Shown here in pieces: positions 22,403-34,400 of a DNA stretch of 64,000 bases. Numbering within the stretch: position 1 is the first letter of the stretch; the number at the start of each line of letters is the position of its first letter. A model generated the notes under the pieces. It saw only the letters and a program-made list of their open reading frames with translations, did not search any database and was not told where the DNA came from. The position numbers and the translations under genes are program-made. This DNA is from Isoetes taiwanensis (taxonomy: Eukaryota > Streptophyta > Lycopodiopsida > Isoetales > Isoetaceae): assembly GCA_021234155.1 (NCBI GenBank), contig JAJEKV010000166.1, positions 124,001 through 188,000 on the forward strand. The letters run 5' to 3'.

Positions 22403-23356
22403 ATGACAGAAAGGGCCAGTAATAAGGAGAGATTTGGTGTAAGGATGGCTAGGGAAAAGAAAAAGCCTCCTACTCAGGAATCATTGTTTGCACAGGAGGT
22501 TCCTCGTCCCACAAGTGCTCGGTCTAGCATACAGCTCCATGGTCAGGGGCAAGCTAATTCCAGTGTAATAATGGATTTGCCATCTTCTCTTTTTGGTCCC
22601 CAGCGGCCTCTTCATATCGGCACAAGCAGGTCTGGTACATTTACCTTCCAAGATATGACGGCCACATCTATGATCGTGTCTATTGAGAGATGGACACACT
22701 TATTACAGTTAATACATGCCTTTGTTCCAGACCTTAAGGCCCAGTATATGGGCACAAGTGATGCTTTAGTACAAACACTAGATACAGAATTACAGCCACA
22801 GAAGAAACATTGTGCCGAAGCGGAAGTGCAGACATTGGAAAGGGAACATGTTGAGGTGGGCGTACAGACATCTCCACAATCCCAATGGGACCAGGAGTCG
22901 CAGTGTCGAGCAAGCAGATAGGAGCAGGCTGCCTCAGTATCTTCTGTTACCAGGAGCCTGAACTTGCGTATTATAGGGGTTGCAGAGGCAGAAGATGATG
23001 CCCATTCTGATATGGATGCGGCTTTGCATTTTTTCACTGATGTCATGCATGTGAAGGTTGGTGGAGTTGTCTCCGCTACTAGGGTGGGAGCAGCAAGACC
23101 TGATCGTCCTCGCCATCTTTTGGTTCGGTTTCAAGACATTCTTAGCCGCTTACATGTTCTTCAGCATGGAAACCATCTCAGAGGGACTAGTTTCTCAGTA
23201 CAGGAGGACCTCTCCCCTCTTCAATTATGTAACCGCAAGGAGGAGCTCTACAATGTGAGGGCAGCCCGCCTGCAAAAGAAATGGGCAGTGTACAGGGGAG
23301 GCGCAGCAATTATTCTAGATCAATGGCCTTCCAATCCTTGGATTGGCTATGTCTAG
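22403..23356 (+). pseudogene. L1-type LINE ORF1 protein (RRM + C-terminal domain)
   Basis: Two consecutive frames: MTERASNKERFGVRMAREKK... to a TAG at 22919, then on to 23356. The second part has L1 ORF1p features: SLNLRIIGVAEAEDDAH (start of the RRM), ATRVGAARPDRPRHLLVRF, then SFSVQEDLSPLQLCNRKEEL and a final WAVYRGGAAIILD, which fit the RRM and C-terminal domain of vertebrate-type ORF1p rather than the DUF4283/zinc-knuckle ORF1 usual in plant LINEs. The N-terminal part is Gln/Glu rich. It binds LINE RNA in active relatives. No ORF2 follows; the sequence after 23,400 is non-coding. Confidence 0.65.
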
Positions 23357-25390
23357 ATAATTTTAGAAGCATAAAATTACCACTAGCATTAGCATTATCT
23401 TCTTCTTGGTAGTCTTTTAATATTTGGTTATTGTGTTTGGTGATGGGGCCTAGTCCCCAGGTTTTAGATGGGTTGTTGCCCTTGCATGTGCCGTCCCATA
23501 ACCCGTTGGGTTCCCGTGGACGTAAAAATTCATCTTATCATCTTATAATTTTGCTTCTAATAGATGTGCACAATCTGTAGATGCAGGAATATAATTTCAT
23601 ACTTTTCTACATGTCACTTTATCACTCTCGTCTGTTGCATGGTTTTCTAGGTTTTCCTTAACTTGCTTGGTCTCTTTTGCATGTCGGTTTAGAATTATGA
23701 TTTTGGATGCATACATTAAAACACTTAGTTATGTGGTGTAACTACAAATTCTGCAACCTTTTATGTGGTTTACAAGCATCGTTTTACTTGTGCAACGAAT
23801 GAACCATGTTGCACGTATTCAGTATATTCTTCAAGAAGCAAGTGGTTCTATCTTATCATAATTGCAATTGATACTAAATGTTCCAAGGATACATGGTTTA
23901 TTTTGGAGGCACAACTATTGGACAAGTTTATTGCCATTCCCTTTTTTGAAAGGTAAACTCTCAGCTTTATTTGTACGGGACATATATGATCAGTTTATAG
24001 ATCGAAAAAGGTTCTATCCAAATTTCATATCAATTTGGTGTAAGTAGGGTTTATCCAAGCGAGCCATCCAAGCGGATGGAGCTTATTACAGGCTTTCCAA
24101 ATGATCCATGTGAAGCCCTTTCCGAGTTTCCAACTACACGTTGATGAACTTAAAGTGAACTTAGATCATTCGATGGAGTGGCAGCCGTAGATCTAAGCAT
24201 TCTGCAGCATAATAGGCCCCATCAAACCTCCTTTGATCATACATTTTCATGGGGTTAGTTTTGCCCATTTTTCTACTGACAGATACAGTGCACAACATAA
24301 TTGCTCTTTCCTGCATTGTTGTAATTAGCATTGTAAAAAGCAAAACACTGAGTTTGAAATTCTACTTACCTACTTCAAGGAACATATTTGAAGAAGGTTT
24401 TTCTGATAGAGTTGCTTTCCTAAAAACATTTATCATCAGGACTGCTACTTTTGATATGGACTGTTGTTGATGGAGACATGTAATAGATACCCATGTTTGG
24501 TTGTTATATCTCAAGATTCTACATATTTTGTTAGCTTATTTCGTAAAACATTGCATTGAAATATTATTCATGTCATGGGTTGCCCCACATTAACAAGTTA
24601 TGGTTATCATGATGCGTGTCATGGTCCACCTGCTCTTAAAATTTCTAGGGGTTTGACTGGCATTTGTTGAATGTTTAAGATGTTAACAGACAGAGGTATT
24701 ATACATGGAAGTTATATATAATGGAAGGATTATGGGTCCATAGCTTGAGAGTGCTTGGCTTCTTCTGGGTTATGCTAAAGACAGACTTATGCTAAAGACA
24801 GTTTAGTGCATAGTTGTTATTATGGCTTTAGGGAGAGACTGCCTTTTGCTGCTAATATTTGTTGATAGTTGTAGTTTAGATTGTTGGAATTTGTCTCTTA
24901 TGTGTCCTTGACAAGTCCTTAAAAGTGAAAGCTCTTGATGTCAAGTTTGATAAATTTGTTCTTTTCTTGCAGCAACATTCAACTGGCCCTATCATATTGC
25001 ATGTAGCTTCTGTTCAAAATATCATGCAGAGATAGCTGCTCTATTTTGAAGAACACCACAGGCTAACTGCATTGTACTGCACAACCACAGTGTTTATGTA
25101 GCATTCACTAGAAAATTTTATCATTCCTATTGTTTATTTTTATGTCCTTTGCGTCCTTGCATGTTCTCGCATGTTATGCACATGTAATTGCTTGTGGCTT
25201 CAATAATGTCCAGTCTCAATAACAAGGGCAAATTCAAAAGACTAGATGTCTACTGTCTTGCACTTTTTACTACTTTGATGTCTACCATCTCAAATTCATG
25301 CATACAGATCTGTACAAAGTGATGAATAGAAAGGGCATCTTTCTAAGCAGTCTGTTCTCATTCTCATGTTATACTCTGTCAAAGTTGTTA
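23357..25390. other. Region without recognisable genes
   Basis: AT-rich sequence with only short ORFs. The segment 23,450-23,530 shares a CGTGGA(C/T)G..AAAA motif with 6,140-6,170, perhaps a LINE spacer fragment. Nothing else could be supported. Confidence 0.4.
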
Positions 25391-25392
25391 AC

Positions 25393-25649
25393 CATATTCA
25401 CACGGGGGGTGACTCCGGGCAACGAGAGCTGTTGGATAGGCATATTCACCCCTTATTCCAAAATCTACACCGTACGTAAAGTTCCTCGTTTGTGGGGTAT
25501 GCAAGTACAAGATTTGCTATACTGTATAACAAGATTCACAAAATACTATAAGATTTCAAGCGGAATACTATATGGTGTTGATTTTCAGACGTAAAAAAAT
25601 ACAAATACGAGGGCTCTCGCTGCCCTACGTCACCCCCCGTGTGAATATG
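25393..25649. mobile_element. 257-bp MITE with 37-bp terminal inverted repeats
   Basis: The left end CATATTCACACGGGGGGTGA...AACGAGAGC (25393-25429) is mirrored by GCTCTCGCTGCC...TCACCCCCCGTGTGAATATG (25613-25649), about 33 of 37 positions. No coding capacity. A second GCATATTCACCCC sits just inside the left arm. The target duplication is unclear. Confidence 0.75.
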
Positions 25650-25752
25650 CACCCAAACCAAAGGGGGTTTAAGGGGGATTTTAATTTAAATGTGTTGGAT
25701 TCAATGGTTTCAATGGTAGTTATGTGTTGGTTATTATACTAAAAAAAATTTT

Positions 25753-25767
25753 GGGCCCTTCGGGCCC
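25753..25767. repeat. Perfect GC palindrome GGGCCCTTCGGGCCC
   Basis: A six-pair GC stem with a TTC loop in an AT-rich setting, 100 bp after the MITE. It could be a foldback tip or a cruciform site; no T-run follows, so it is not terminator-like. Confidence 0.6.
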
Positions 25768-25809
25768 TAAATAAAACAAGCAGACGTAAGAATATTAATT
25801 AATGTTAAT

Positions 25810-25857
25810 GGTTGTTATGTGTTGGTTGTTATGTGTTGGTTGTTATGTGTTGGTTAT
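25810..25857. repeat. 15-bp minisatellite (TTGTTATGTGTTGG)n
   Basis: Three consecutive GGTTGTTATGTGTT units, with a related unit at about 25,720. Confidence 0.8.
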
Positions 25858-26347
25858 GACATAATAAGTGTTTGAATATTTCATGAACGCGATGGATGAC
25901 CATGATACTTTCCATGATAATGAGGTAAATATTAGTTAAACATTTGTACGGAAATGAGAAATAATCTCAGAAAGCCTCCAGTTTGAATGTGTCCACTCGA
26001 TCATAATATGCCCAGGAGATATCGTTCACCGAGATATCGTTCACCTTCACCTGGTAGGTTGCTTCCATTGCCTGAATGATTCTCATCATAAACCTCAAAT
26101 GTCAATTTTTTGATCAATAAAGCATAATTATTCATGTGAATATCTAGCACGGAAATTGCCAAATTCGTGGCATTCCAGTATGATCAGATGCAAGTTGAGC
26201 TCGTGGCTATCTTCATCTGGCTCATTTTAGGCCTAGTCGTAACTATGTTATGGTTGGGGATATGCCTCGAGTAAGGAGCCATATTGTTAAATGGCATAAA
26301 TATGCCAAAAAGAACAGGCGCGGGTTGTAACAGTCATGGGAAGGGGG

Positions 26348-26929
26348 GCATATGGAGGACACAGAAATACAAATTGACTCTGACCAAAACCGTTTCTAAT
26401 GACCAACATTGGACTCTTTTCCCATGAATTCCATGCTCCAAAACCCGATAAATAGTAGCTACGTTCCAAAATACTCGATTGACATTACTTGCCCTAACTG
26501 GCAAACTTATTACCGTGAAGGATTCTATCCGCCACTTCTTTCAATGGTCGACAATGTGAAAACCCTTTTTCCAACTTTAAAATGTTGTTAATTTCAAGTG
26601 AGTTACGTAGACAAGGCGTAATTGGGGGCGACGTTGTTGAAGGAAATGAATGCACATTAACACATACCCGCGTTAATATATATATGATCATGGAAGGTTT
26701 GCATATGGAGGACACAGAAATACAAATTGACGGCAGCCAAATCGTTTCTAATGACCAACATTGACTCTTTCCCATGAATTCCAATTTTGCATAGTGCCTT
26801 TATATAACCTTAATATTGCTCCAAAATCCGATAAATAGTAGCTACGCTCCAAAATAATCGATTGACATTACTTGCCCCAATCTGCAAAATTATTACCGTA
26901 AGGATTCTATCCGCCACTTCTTTCAATGG
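26348..26929. repeat. Direct duplication of about 200 bp
   Basis: 26348-26547 and 26701-26929 share GCATATGGAGGACACAGAAA through CGCCACTTCTTTCAATGG with roughly 85-90% identity. The second copy has an extra 30-bp block (AATTTTGCATAGTGCC...). Translation in all frames gives nothing convincing. Confidence 0.85.
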
Positions 26930-27059
26930 ACAATAATAATACATACCACAATATATAATGAATCGATTTTCATAATCGCAAAAACTCCTCGATATCAACA
27001 ACCAAACAAGAATGTAAAAGGACATACGCCTAGCTAGATAAAGTTTCCGATTCACTTGG

Positions 27060-28780
27060 CGAGATTTTGCCCGGCTTAACTATGAAAGTCGGTTTGCCTC
27101 AATCCAGGACATCAATTTTGCATAGTCATGCAACAATTTCAATTAACTACTGGCGAGCATATTACATATTGTTAACACAAATATCACATGATATTCCACT
27201 TAATGGTTTCCAGAACTTCACAATTGGTACCCGTGCATGAGTCGATGCTTGGAAGAACCCTTTGTCAAGAGACTATGCATTTCTTATTAATGAAACTAGA
27301 GGATCTTGTTTGTTAATAAAAACTGACCTGAACACTTGCCATGTCATTAGCTTCCAAGATATCCGCCATCCGAACAACAAGCTCAGCCTTTTATTTGATC
27401 TTCCTCATCAACGGTCCAAGCATACATCAATATCACTATTTCGTACTCCAAATGCATCTGCACATGACCCAAATAAGAAAAGCTTTGCACCTGGCCATTC
27501 GTGTTCAACCAAGCTATCCAGCCGAGATACAGGAGAAGACTTCCGAAAACCCTGTTGTCTGCAAACCCTGGATCCCTGGTTACAACCTTTTCCAGGTCGA
27601 GATCATGTAAACTGTCTGAACCTCAAAGATCCAGGCCCTCCTGTCGACATGATACATGCCCTCCTGTCGAATATGGCAGAGATCCGGCATGGGCAAGGGT
27701 CTCGAGCCTTGCATGTAAAGCAAGGGAAAAATACTTTTTCTTAGCATAGAATATTTTCTTATAAAAAATATATATCAAAATTTATGGATTCAACCATTGG
27801 AAAGTGTCACGAAAATTAAAGTGAGCGATGATAAAGCACTCTAGATATACCGATTAGTACGTCTCATGGAATACTATCATCAAATCATATAAAAACCTTA
27901 GGAAAAAAAGTATAAAAATACAAAAACAACCCCCTGTTATAATGCTACATATTTATCCTGTCCAGTGACAGGGAAGATCCCTTCAATATGAGGTCTAGGT
28001 GCCACAATGCGCCAGCTCATGCTCAATGCTTGACGCTTCCAAAGCTAAGTTTCACCATGGCATAGTTGCTTAGACCTTTGAGCTGTTGGGACAAGAAGTA
28101 TTGACATTATTTTCTTCTTGATGTAATTCTTTTTACTTGGATCATTACATAAATACATATTTACCTTGTCAAAGGCACATATTATGGAAACTAAGTGTTG
28201 GGGGTCACCTATATAGCTGTCATTTGTAGTAGATTTGAGCACCACAAAATATAATAAAGCAACCTACATAATTATCATCTTGCAAATAGACTAAACACTA
28301 TATGGGACATTTTTTTACATGGATAATTTTCATCAATAAACATGTTGGTAGTAACATTCTTCCCTTTGTGCAACATCACCATACACATTGTGACGAGCAT
28401 CTTCTTATTATACTCATATGGTCGTCAAGCATATTTCTTTCATATTTCTTGCATATTTCCACGTATTTTTCTTGTTATCGCCTAGGTTCATGACACATAT
28501 ATATAGTTTACTCGACATCCTATATTTGTTGCACATCTAAATTTCAAGAGCCTTTGCTAACCCTAATGCAAAACATTGTTGCCAAAGCCGGGCAACTCAA
28601 TTTTGCCTTTCTTAATGGTCAGATAATGTTACAATTTTGTTTATTAATATCCGAAAGTGAATAAAATAGAATAATGACGATGCATTCTAACCTTCACTTT
28701 GCCAGCTAAAAAAATGAATTGATCTAAGGAAAACTAAATTAATCCAAGGATAAGGTCATCAACTCGGCTATAGTTACTTG
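27060..28780. other. Region without supported genes
   Basis: It contains a 160-residue ORF (27,262-27,744) of ordinary composition with no recognisable motif and an equally long ORF in another frame, so neither is called. The remainder is AT-rich. Confidence 0.4.
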
Positions 28781-28788
28781 AAACTTTC

Positions 28789-28850
28789 ACATTTGAAACA
28801 AATGAAATGGAATAAGAAATAGTTCCACATTTGAAACAAATGAAATGGAA
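28789..28850. repeat. Short 37-bp tandem duplication
   Basis: CACATTTGAAACAAATGAAA-TGGAA occurs at 28789 and again at 28826. Confidence 0.8.
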
Positions 28851-29100
28851 ACATAGGTCACCATCAGTTTCTAACACACTTCCACTTCCCCGACCATCAG
28901 TATAACAAACCAAACAATCATGGTATCATTAAAGCCTACCCAATAGAATATATTTTTGATAAATCCCAACAATGACGCATTTATTTAACAATGAGATTAG
29001 AACCCCCATATTATTCTCAAATGGTCCATGAAATATAAATAGAGTGGTATTTATTCGAGATTCTCCCATACTCATATTTACCCCCCAAAGCTCCATTTCA

Positions 29101-30113
29101 ATCCCATCGATCCGAGACATCGGATCGCCATTCTAGAATGGGACGAGCATGCAGGTTTTGCATGCATGCGGGCGGCGCATGCCCGTTCTAGTTGGGAGTT
29201 CGCTATTTTAGGCGCGTTTTCAGATCGACGCCCTCATCGGCGCCTTCCTCTTCTCGCCAGTACCTATTTCTCTTTGAATTGTTTTCCGTGCGCGGGAGGG
29301 GCTTCTTTCCCGCCTCGGTTTGGCCAATTTGGCGTTCTTTCATCGGGTCCTTTCCGCCTTTAGCCTTAGATCCGTGACCTTCGTCCCTCGATCTTAGTTT
29401 GTAAGGAAGTCCTTTGGTATTCGGGCGGTTTGTTGGTTTTCATGCGAGTCCCATTCTAGAATCCCATCGATCCGAGACATCGGATCGCCATTCTAGAATG
29501 GGACGAGCATGCGGTGTTTTGCATGCATGCGCGCGGCGCATGCCCGTTCTAGTTGGGAGTTCGCTATTTTAGGCGTTTTCAGATCGACGTCTCATCGGGC
29601 GCTTCCTCTTCTCGGCAAGAAGACCTATTTCTCTTTGAACCCACCCCCCCTTCTTTGTTTTTTATTTTTATCGCGTGGCACGCTACAGTAATCAGCCCCT
29701 CCACTGGGAGGTTTGTTTTGTCTTGTTGTTTTGTTGGTGATGTGCGTACAAAGTTAGCTTAGCCGCATCTGTTTTCGACTTCTCCATTCGTGGGTTTTTT
29801 GGGAGCGATTCTATGCCTTACGCTTGTCTAAGCCCTTGCCAAGGCTTATCACTAGGGTTTTTCCTCTAAAACCCGAAATGGGGTTTTTAATCCTGGGTGA
29901 TAAGCTTTTCGGCAGTACATTAGCCACTCATCTATTAGCATTGTATTTGTTTTGGGGTCCAAATGATATAATTGGATTTTCCCTTTATTTTTCGTGGGTA
30001 GTTCGCATGTGTGCGGCTATCCACTGTCCACCATTGTAGAAAATCTGCTGAGATGAATGAGAAGCCTATCTATCCGGGCGGTTTGTTGGTTTCATGCGAG
30101 TCCCATTCTAGAA
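29101..30113. repeat. Tandem repeat with 360-bp unit built of palindromes
   Basis: Copy 1 is 29101-29460 and copy 2 starts at 29461. Both begin ATCCCATCGATCCGAGACAT and share about 180 bp. Each unit opens with CGATCCGA-GACA-TCGGATCG, CCATTCTAGAATGG and GCATGCATGC, all self-complementary. The unit's end (CGGGCGGTTTGTTGGTTT..CCCATTCTAGA) recurs at 30,077-30,113, so a second, expanded unit closes there. It is GC-rich compared with its surroundings. Confidence 0.85.
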
Positions 30114-30409
30114 TATCAATTCACATCAAACATTCAAACTACTGATTGTTGTGCCACCATAAATTTCAACAATGATTACACTTGCTATCCAAAGCTTTGA
30201 TTGATTAATAATAGGCTCTTCAAGTTCTTAATAAAGCTCCTAAGAACGCTTCGGGCACCATAACTAGTTATTCAAAAAGTTTTAAAATCTATAGTAAAGT
30301 GCATGACTAGTTTATATGGGTCAATGATATAGAACTGAACATAGAATCAATGATAGCATCAAATCTAGAGATAGTGTACAGACAAGAATGAGATCACTCA
30401 CGAACAGTA

Positions 30410-30860
30410 GAGTTCATAATACTAATATAGCGTCAAACATAGGGTTAGATATAGAATCAATAGTAGCATCAAGCGTAGATTCGGTAGTAGAGTCAGAATT
30501 AGAAACAAACGTAGACATAGGGTTAGATATAGAGTCAATTGTAGCATCAGACATAGAGTCGTTATTAGAGTCAGAAGTAGTGTGAGACATAGAGTCACTA
30601 TAGAGTCAGAATAGAGGTCAACATTAAAGTCAGGCATAGAGTCAAGTCCAACGTTAGATTCAACGCCCATATTAGAGTCACACATAGCGTCAATATTAAG
30701 GTCAGAATTAGAGTCAGAAGGCAGTTACACTTGAATCTGATGCTAATACATTTGATTTGTATTGCATCAGCTCTTGTGTCAGCTATAGCATCAGTGATAG
30801 TGTTAGTTTGGTTAAAATGATATAGCGTCATCCATAGAGTCAGATATAGCGTCAGAATTA
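30410..30860. repeat. 9/18-bp minisatellite (ATAGAGTCA-type)
   Basis: Dozens of imperfect AGAGTCAGA / ATAGCGTCA / GTAGCATCA units, often in an 18-bp higher order. The open frame 30,388-30,585 (GLDIESIVASDIESLLE pattern) is a by-product of the repeat. Confidence 0.8.
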
Positions 30861-30980
30861 GCACAAAAGAATTATTTGATAATAACTGTTGCTATTTACT
30901 ACAGAACACTGTTTTCACCTCAAGAAATACCAAAGAAATCCATCTGATGCTATGGCTGACGCTAATACCCCCTTGCTCCT

Positions 30981-31136
30981 ATGATTGGATGGACAGGCTG
31001 GGGATCGAACCTAGGACCTCTTGCTTGCAAGCCAAGTACTCTAACACTAAGCTACCGGCCCTTTGATGGACTTTTGGTACTCCTCCACTAAGTCATTCTT
31101 CATGTGTGCCCATTACACATGCTCCAACATTCCCCC
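30981..31136 (-). mobile_element. tRNA-Ala(UGC)-derived SINE, copy A
   Basis: The minus strand reads GGGCCGGTAGCTTAGTGTTA (A box), anticodon loop CTTGCAA (UGC, Ala) and GGTTCGATCCC (B box). The acceptor and T stems contain mismatches, so it is not a functional tRNA gene. On its 5' side is a conserved ~70-bp segment (GAGCATGTGTAATGGGCACA ... CCATCAAA), and the same segment plus tRNA part recurs at 56,296-56,440. TAATGGGCACAC at 31137 pairs with GTGTGCCCATTA at 31104. Confidence 0.7.
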
Positions 31137-31180
31137 TTAATGGGCACACCAATCCATTCCAGCCTTCACCACAATCCACA

Positions 31181-31243
31181 TGCTCCCCTCCTCGGGCAAC
31201 TCCACTGCGGGAGTTGGGCTTTCCACTGGCCAAGCTTTGCTGG
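31181..31243. repeat. Hairpin repeat X, left copy (flank of the large TIR element)
   Basis: TGCTCCCCTCCTCGGGCAAC...CCAAGCTTTGCT contains the stem CAACTCC / GGAGTTG and abuts the left terminus of the TIR element. A diverged copy in the same orientation follows the right terminus (47,965-48,024). Confidence 0.7.
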
Positions 31244-32339
31244 GTAAAAGCATGAAAGGGTGTACGTACATCGTACTGAATTGAAGGACGAATTTGTGCT
31301 TTTTTGGGGTACATTTTAGATGTACATCAAGATACTCTGGTTTGTCATTTTGTGTCAGGTTTGCAATGATTGCAAGATCATCCCTGACAGTGCCCCCCAA
31401 AATTCTTGGTTAATCACCTAACCACCGAACCAATTCGAATGGATCCGTCCCTCCCTTTCCGAAATTCCCCTTTCAGGTGATCTAACACCGAACTAATTCC
31501 GTAGCAAACACATGCCAATTGAATCTACAAGAAATACAAATCAATTTCAACTGCTCATGGAGGGTGAGAATTCCAATGGAAGTGATGGTTCTAAGCGCAA
31601 GTATGCCGACATTGTGTTGTTATGCCACAAAAAAAAAAATAAGCGGTTGACAGTCGGTGGATTGCATCCTCGCTGTTGGTAAACGCCTGGCCGAGATCAA
31701 AGATTAGTTTTTTGTGCTCGTTTGTTGCAAGATGATGTGCTTTTTTCTTTTTTCAAACCTTCCGGGTTATTGTTATGAAATCAATGATCAAAAACTTGAA
31801 AGATGGGCTTCAAGAAGTAAAAGTCGCTAATAGCAAAGATAAATTGGTCGCAAAACATTCATCGTTATCAATGATTGTTGGAAAAAAAGGAGATATAAAC
31901 AAGAATGTTTCTTCAAAATTGCTAAAGATACGTACCAAGAAATTTATCCAAAGCAAAAGCAAGAAGGAAGATAATGTCATTAAGTGGAGCAAATATATGG
32001 GCTTTTGGCGGGAAGGATGCTAAGATCAAATAGAATCGATGATTCAAACAAATGTCGTTCGTGAATTTTGGCTTGATAATACCAAAGTTTCACCAAAGGT
32101 TAGAGATGTCATGAAGAGGAGAACACAAGCAATACAATACCTTGATATCTCACAGGTTTGCTCTTGTAATTGAATTAATTCAATTTTGGAGATTATATTT
32201 TCTTCCAAAATTCTTTCATGACTTTCTTCTGTACATTCTAGTTCTCTTCCGAGTGACCTGTTAATGAATACACATGGTTTTCATGAAATGTATTGCATTT
32301 TACATTGTTTACATAGTAGCAATCCTCTTGCAGTGATGC

Positions 32340-32720
32340 GCTATTAGGTACTTTTTAGATGTACATCCATTAACACTTACATGTCCATGCAGCTGCATTT
32401 ACATGTACTTGAATATCAAAATTACATCATTTTACATTTTAGTGTACTTTCAGGTAATGAAGCAAAACAAATCATACATATGTACATTAGTTGTACTAAT
32501 ATTGTCACATTAATGTGATGTACTAATATTGGAACATTAATTAGATGTACATTGGATGTACATTGGATGTACAGTAACAGATCAGTGGAACTGTTGGCTG
32601 TACATTAGATGTACTGATGTACATTAGATGTACATTAGATGTACATAAAGAATGTATCGATTGAATCGTTGGATGGACATTTTATGTACATAGAACATAC
32701 ATTAAATGTACAATAGTATA
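32340..32720. repeat. TGTACAT-rich subterminal array, left
   Basis: At least ten copies of (A/T)GTACAT, many as TTAGATGTACAT, including four nearly head-to-tail around 32,540-32,645. The core is self-complementary (ATGTACAT), as expected for binding sites of a dimeric protein. It lies in an intron of transposase copy 1. Confidence 0.75.
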
Positions 32721-33519
32721 GTTCAATACTATTTTGGCATCTGGTCCGACATCATTTTGCTAACATGGTCTTTAATGCTTTTGTTATTGCGAGCCCGAGA
32801 AGCTTTATCAACAGGTTTGTATATCGTAATCCCGATACCAAAATTCGCCGACGGTTCGAGTATCCAAACCCGATTGCATAAGGAAATTGAAGGAAAGAAA
32901 CACATGTTGTTGTGTCAAACATGAGCAAGCGACTGCATGTAAAGGCCTTCAATGATATGAGGAGATCCCTACATGTTAATTGCACTTGCTGCGCAGTTAA
33001 TCGCGGCATCCCAAAGAAACAATGGAGTATGTCAAGCAAACAAGAAGACTTTTGATAATGTTAGTATCTTGTGGAGGTCAACGGTTTGCGAGAAATATGT
33101 GACGGATGAATGGCATAAACTAAAAATGCATCAAAGGTGAATGTGATGAATGTGGAGTGAAAAAAATTAGACATCCGGTCCAAACGAGGAAGATGGAATT
33201 AATAATGTGACTGCAAGTATATGCATATGTCAATGAGCCATCCAAAAAGGTACATCCGTAAGGCTTAGATTAATTGATCGTAATGACAAAGCATCTGTTT
33301 TTGTTAAAGAACTTGAAAAATCAGCTTGCTAAGTTTACAGATCATAACTTTACAGCACACTGGCAGAGCAAACAATTTAAAAGATGTGTTGAGAAACTCC
33401 CGGATAATAGTGTGTTGTCTGTTGTTGACTTTGCAGAGAACTACACATTGAAACCAGGGACAGAAGTGCAATCCGAGCATTGGAATCCTGATCAAATTAG
33501 TATTTTGGTCCATATTTCA

Positions 33520-34400
33520 ATGATGAAAATCAGGGAAAAAATTAAGCATACTATATATTTTTTCATAAAAAATGATTTGGCTATTTTTCAAAATTTTACA
33601 GTATTTTATAATATATATTTGGCTAAAGTTATTATTATTATTAAATTTATATGTATTTGGAGTTGGCGAAACTTTTGAATTATGTACTATAAATTTTCAC
33701 TTGGCTATTTTTCCGAACTGGAAAAAGCAAAAAATGTAAATTAGATTTTGTAGCTTAGATATATTGTACTACAATTACAAATAATAATCAACAATTAAGG
33801 AACATACAATAATATTAAAAAACTGTTAATAGAAGCTCACAACGTAGCTTATAACATCCATAGTCTGAACTACATTCAATGCAATGACACCTTCTAGATA
33901 TAGTGATCAAATTGCACTTATCTCCAACCCTAATTGAAGGAAGATGTTATGCAACAAACTCAACCATCTAGAGGGATATTGACAATCTCTTACAATTCTT
34001 TTTTGAAGATGCATATGTGGTATATATAATAGAAATTCATAGTTTGAAAGACTACTATCACTGATGATGGTAGGTGGAGATGTGTAAAAGTCTATAATAA
34101 GAATTTATTTTTGTTTGGCTATTAATGATTTAGTATATAAAAATTGTAATATAAAGAAAGGCTAATCCCTTTTTCTTTAGGGAAAAGGGGAAAATAGTTT
34201 GGCTAATCCTAAAAAAATAATGGAATACTTGTTTTAGTTATGGCTATTTTTTTATTTTTTAAGGAATTCTCCTTCATAAAATTCACAAGTAAAAAATTGT
34301 CTAGACCCTCTAAAAAATTGCCATTTGCCTATTAATAGCCACTAATTTATTCTATGATGAAAATAGAAGGTAAGCTTAAAAAAACAGTGCATTTCTATGT
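33520..34400 (+). repeat. Duplicated exon start within transposase copy 1
   Basis: ATGATGAAAATCAGGGAAAA at 33522 and ATGATGAAAATAGAAGGTAA at 34354 open matching stretches (MMKI.EK.K.T..F). The second continues into YVSDDRKHD, while the first runs into AT-rich non-coding sequence. An internal duplication, or an insertion that duplicated the exon edge, is likely. Confidence 0.4.

Noticed and set aside
25753-25767. Rho-independent terminator
   Set aside because: GC stem but no T-run, and plant nuclear context.
27262-27744. 160-residue plus-strand ORF
   Set aside because: No motif, and an ORF of similar length in another frame; insufficient evidence.
30410-30860. CRISPR-like array
   Set aside because: Short degenerate tandem units without unique spacers, in a eukaryotic genome.
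30995-31068. Functional tRNA-Ala gene on the minus strand
   Set aside because: Mismatches in the acceptor, anticodon and T stems, and a second copy with the same flanks, point to a SINE.
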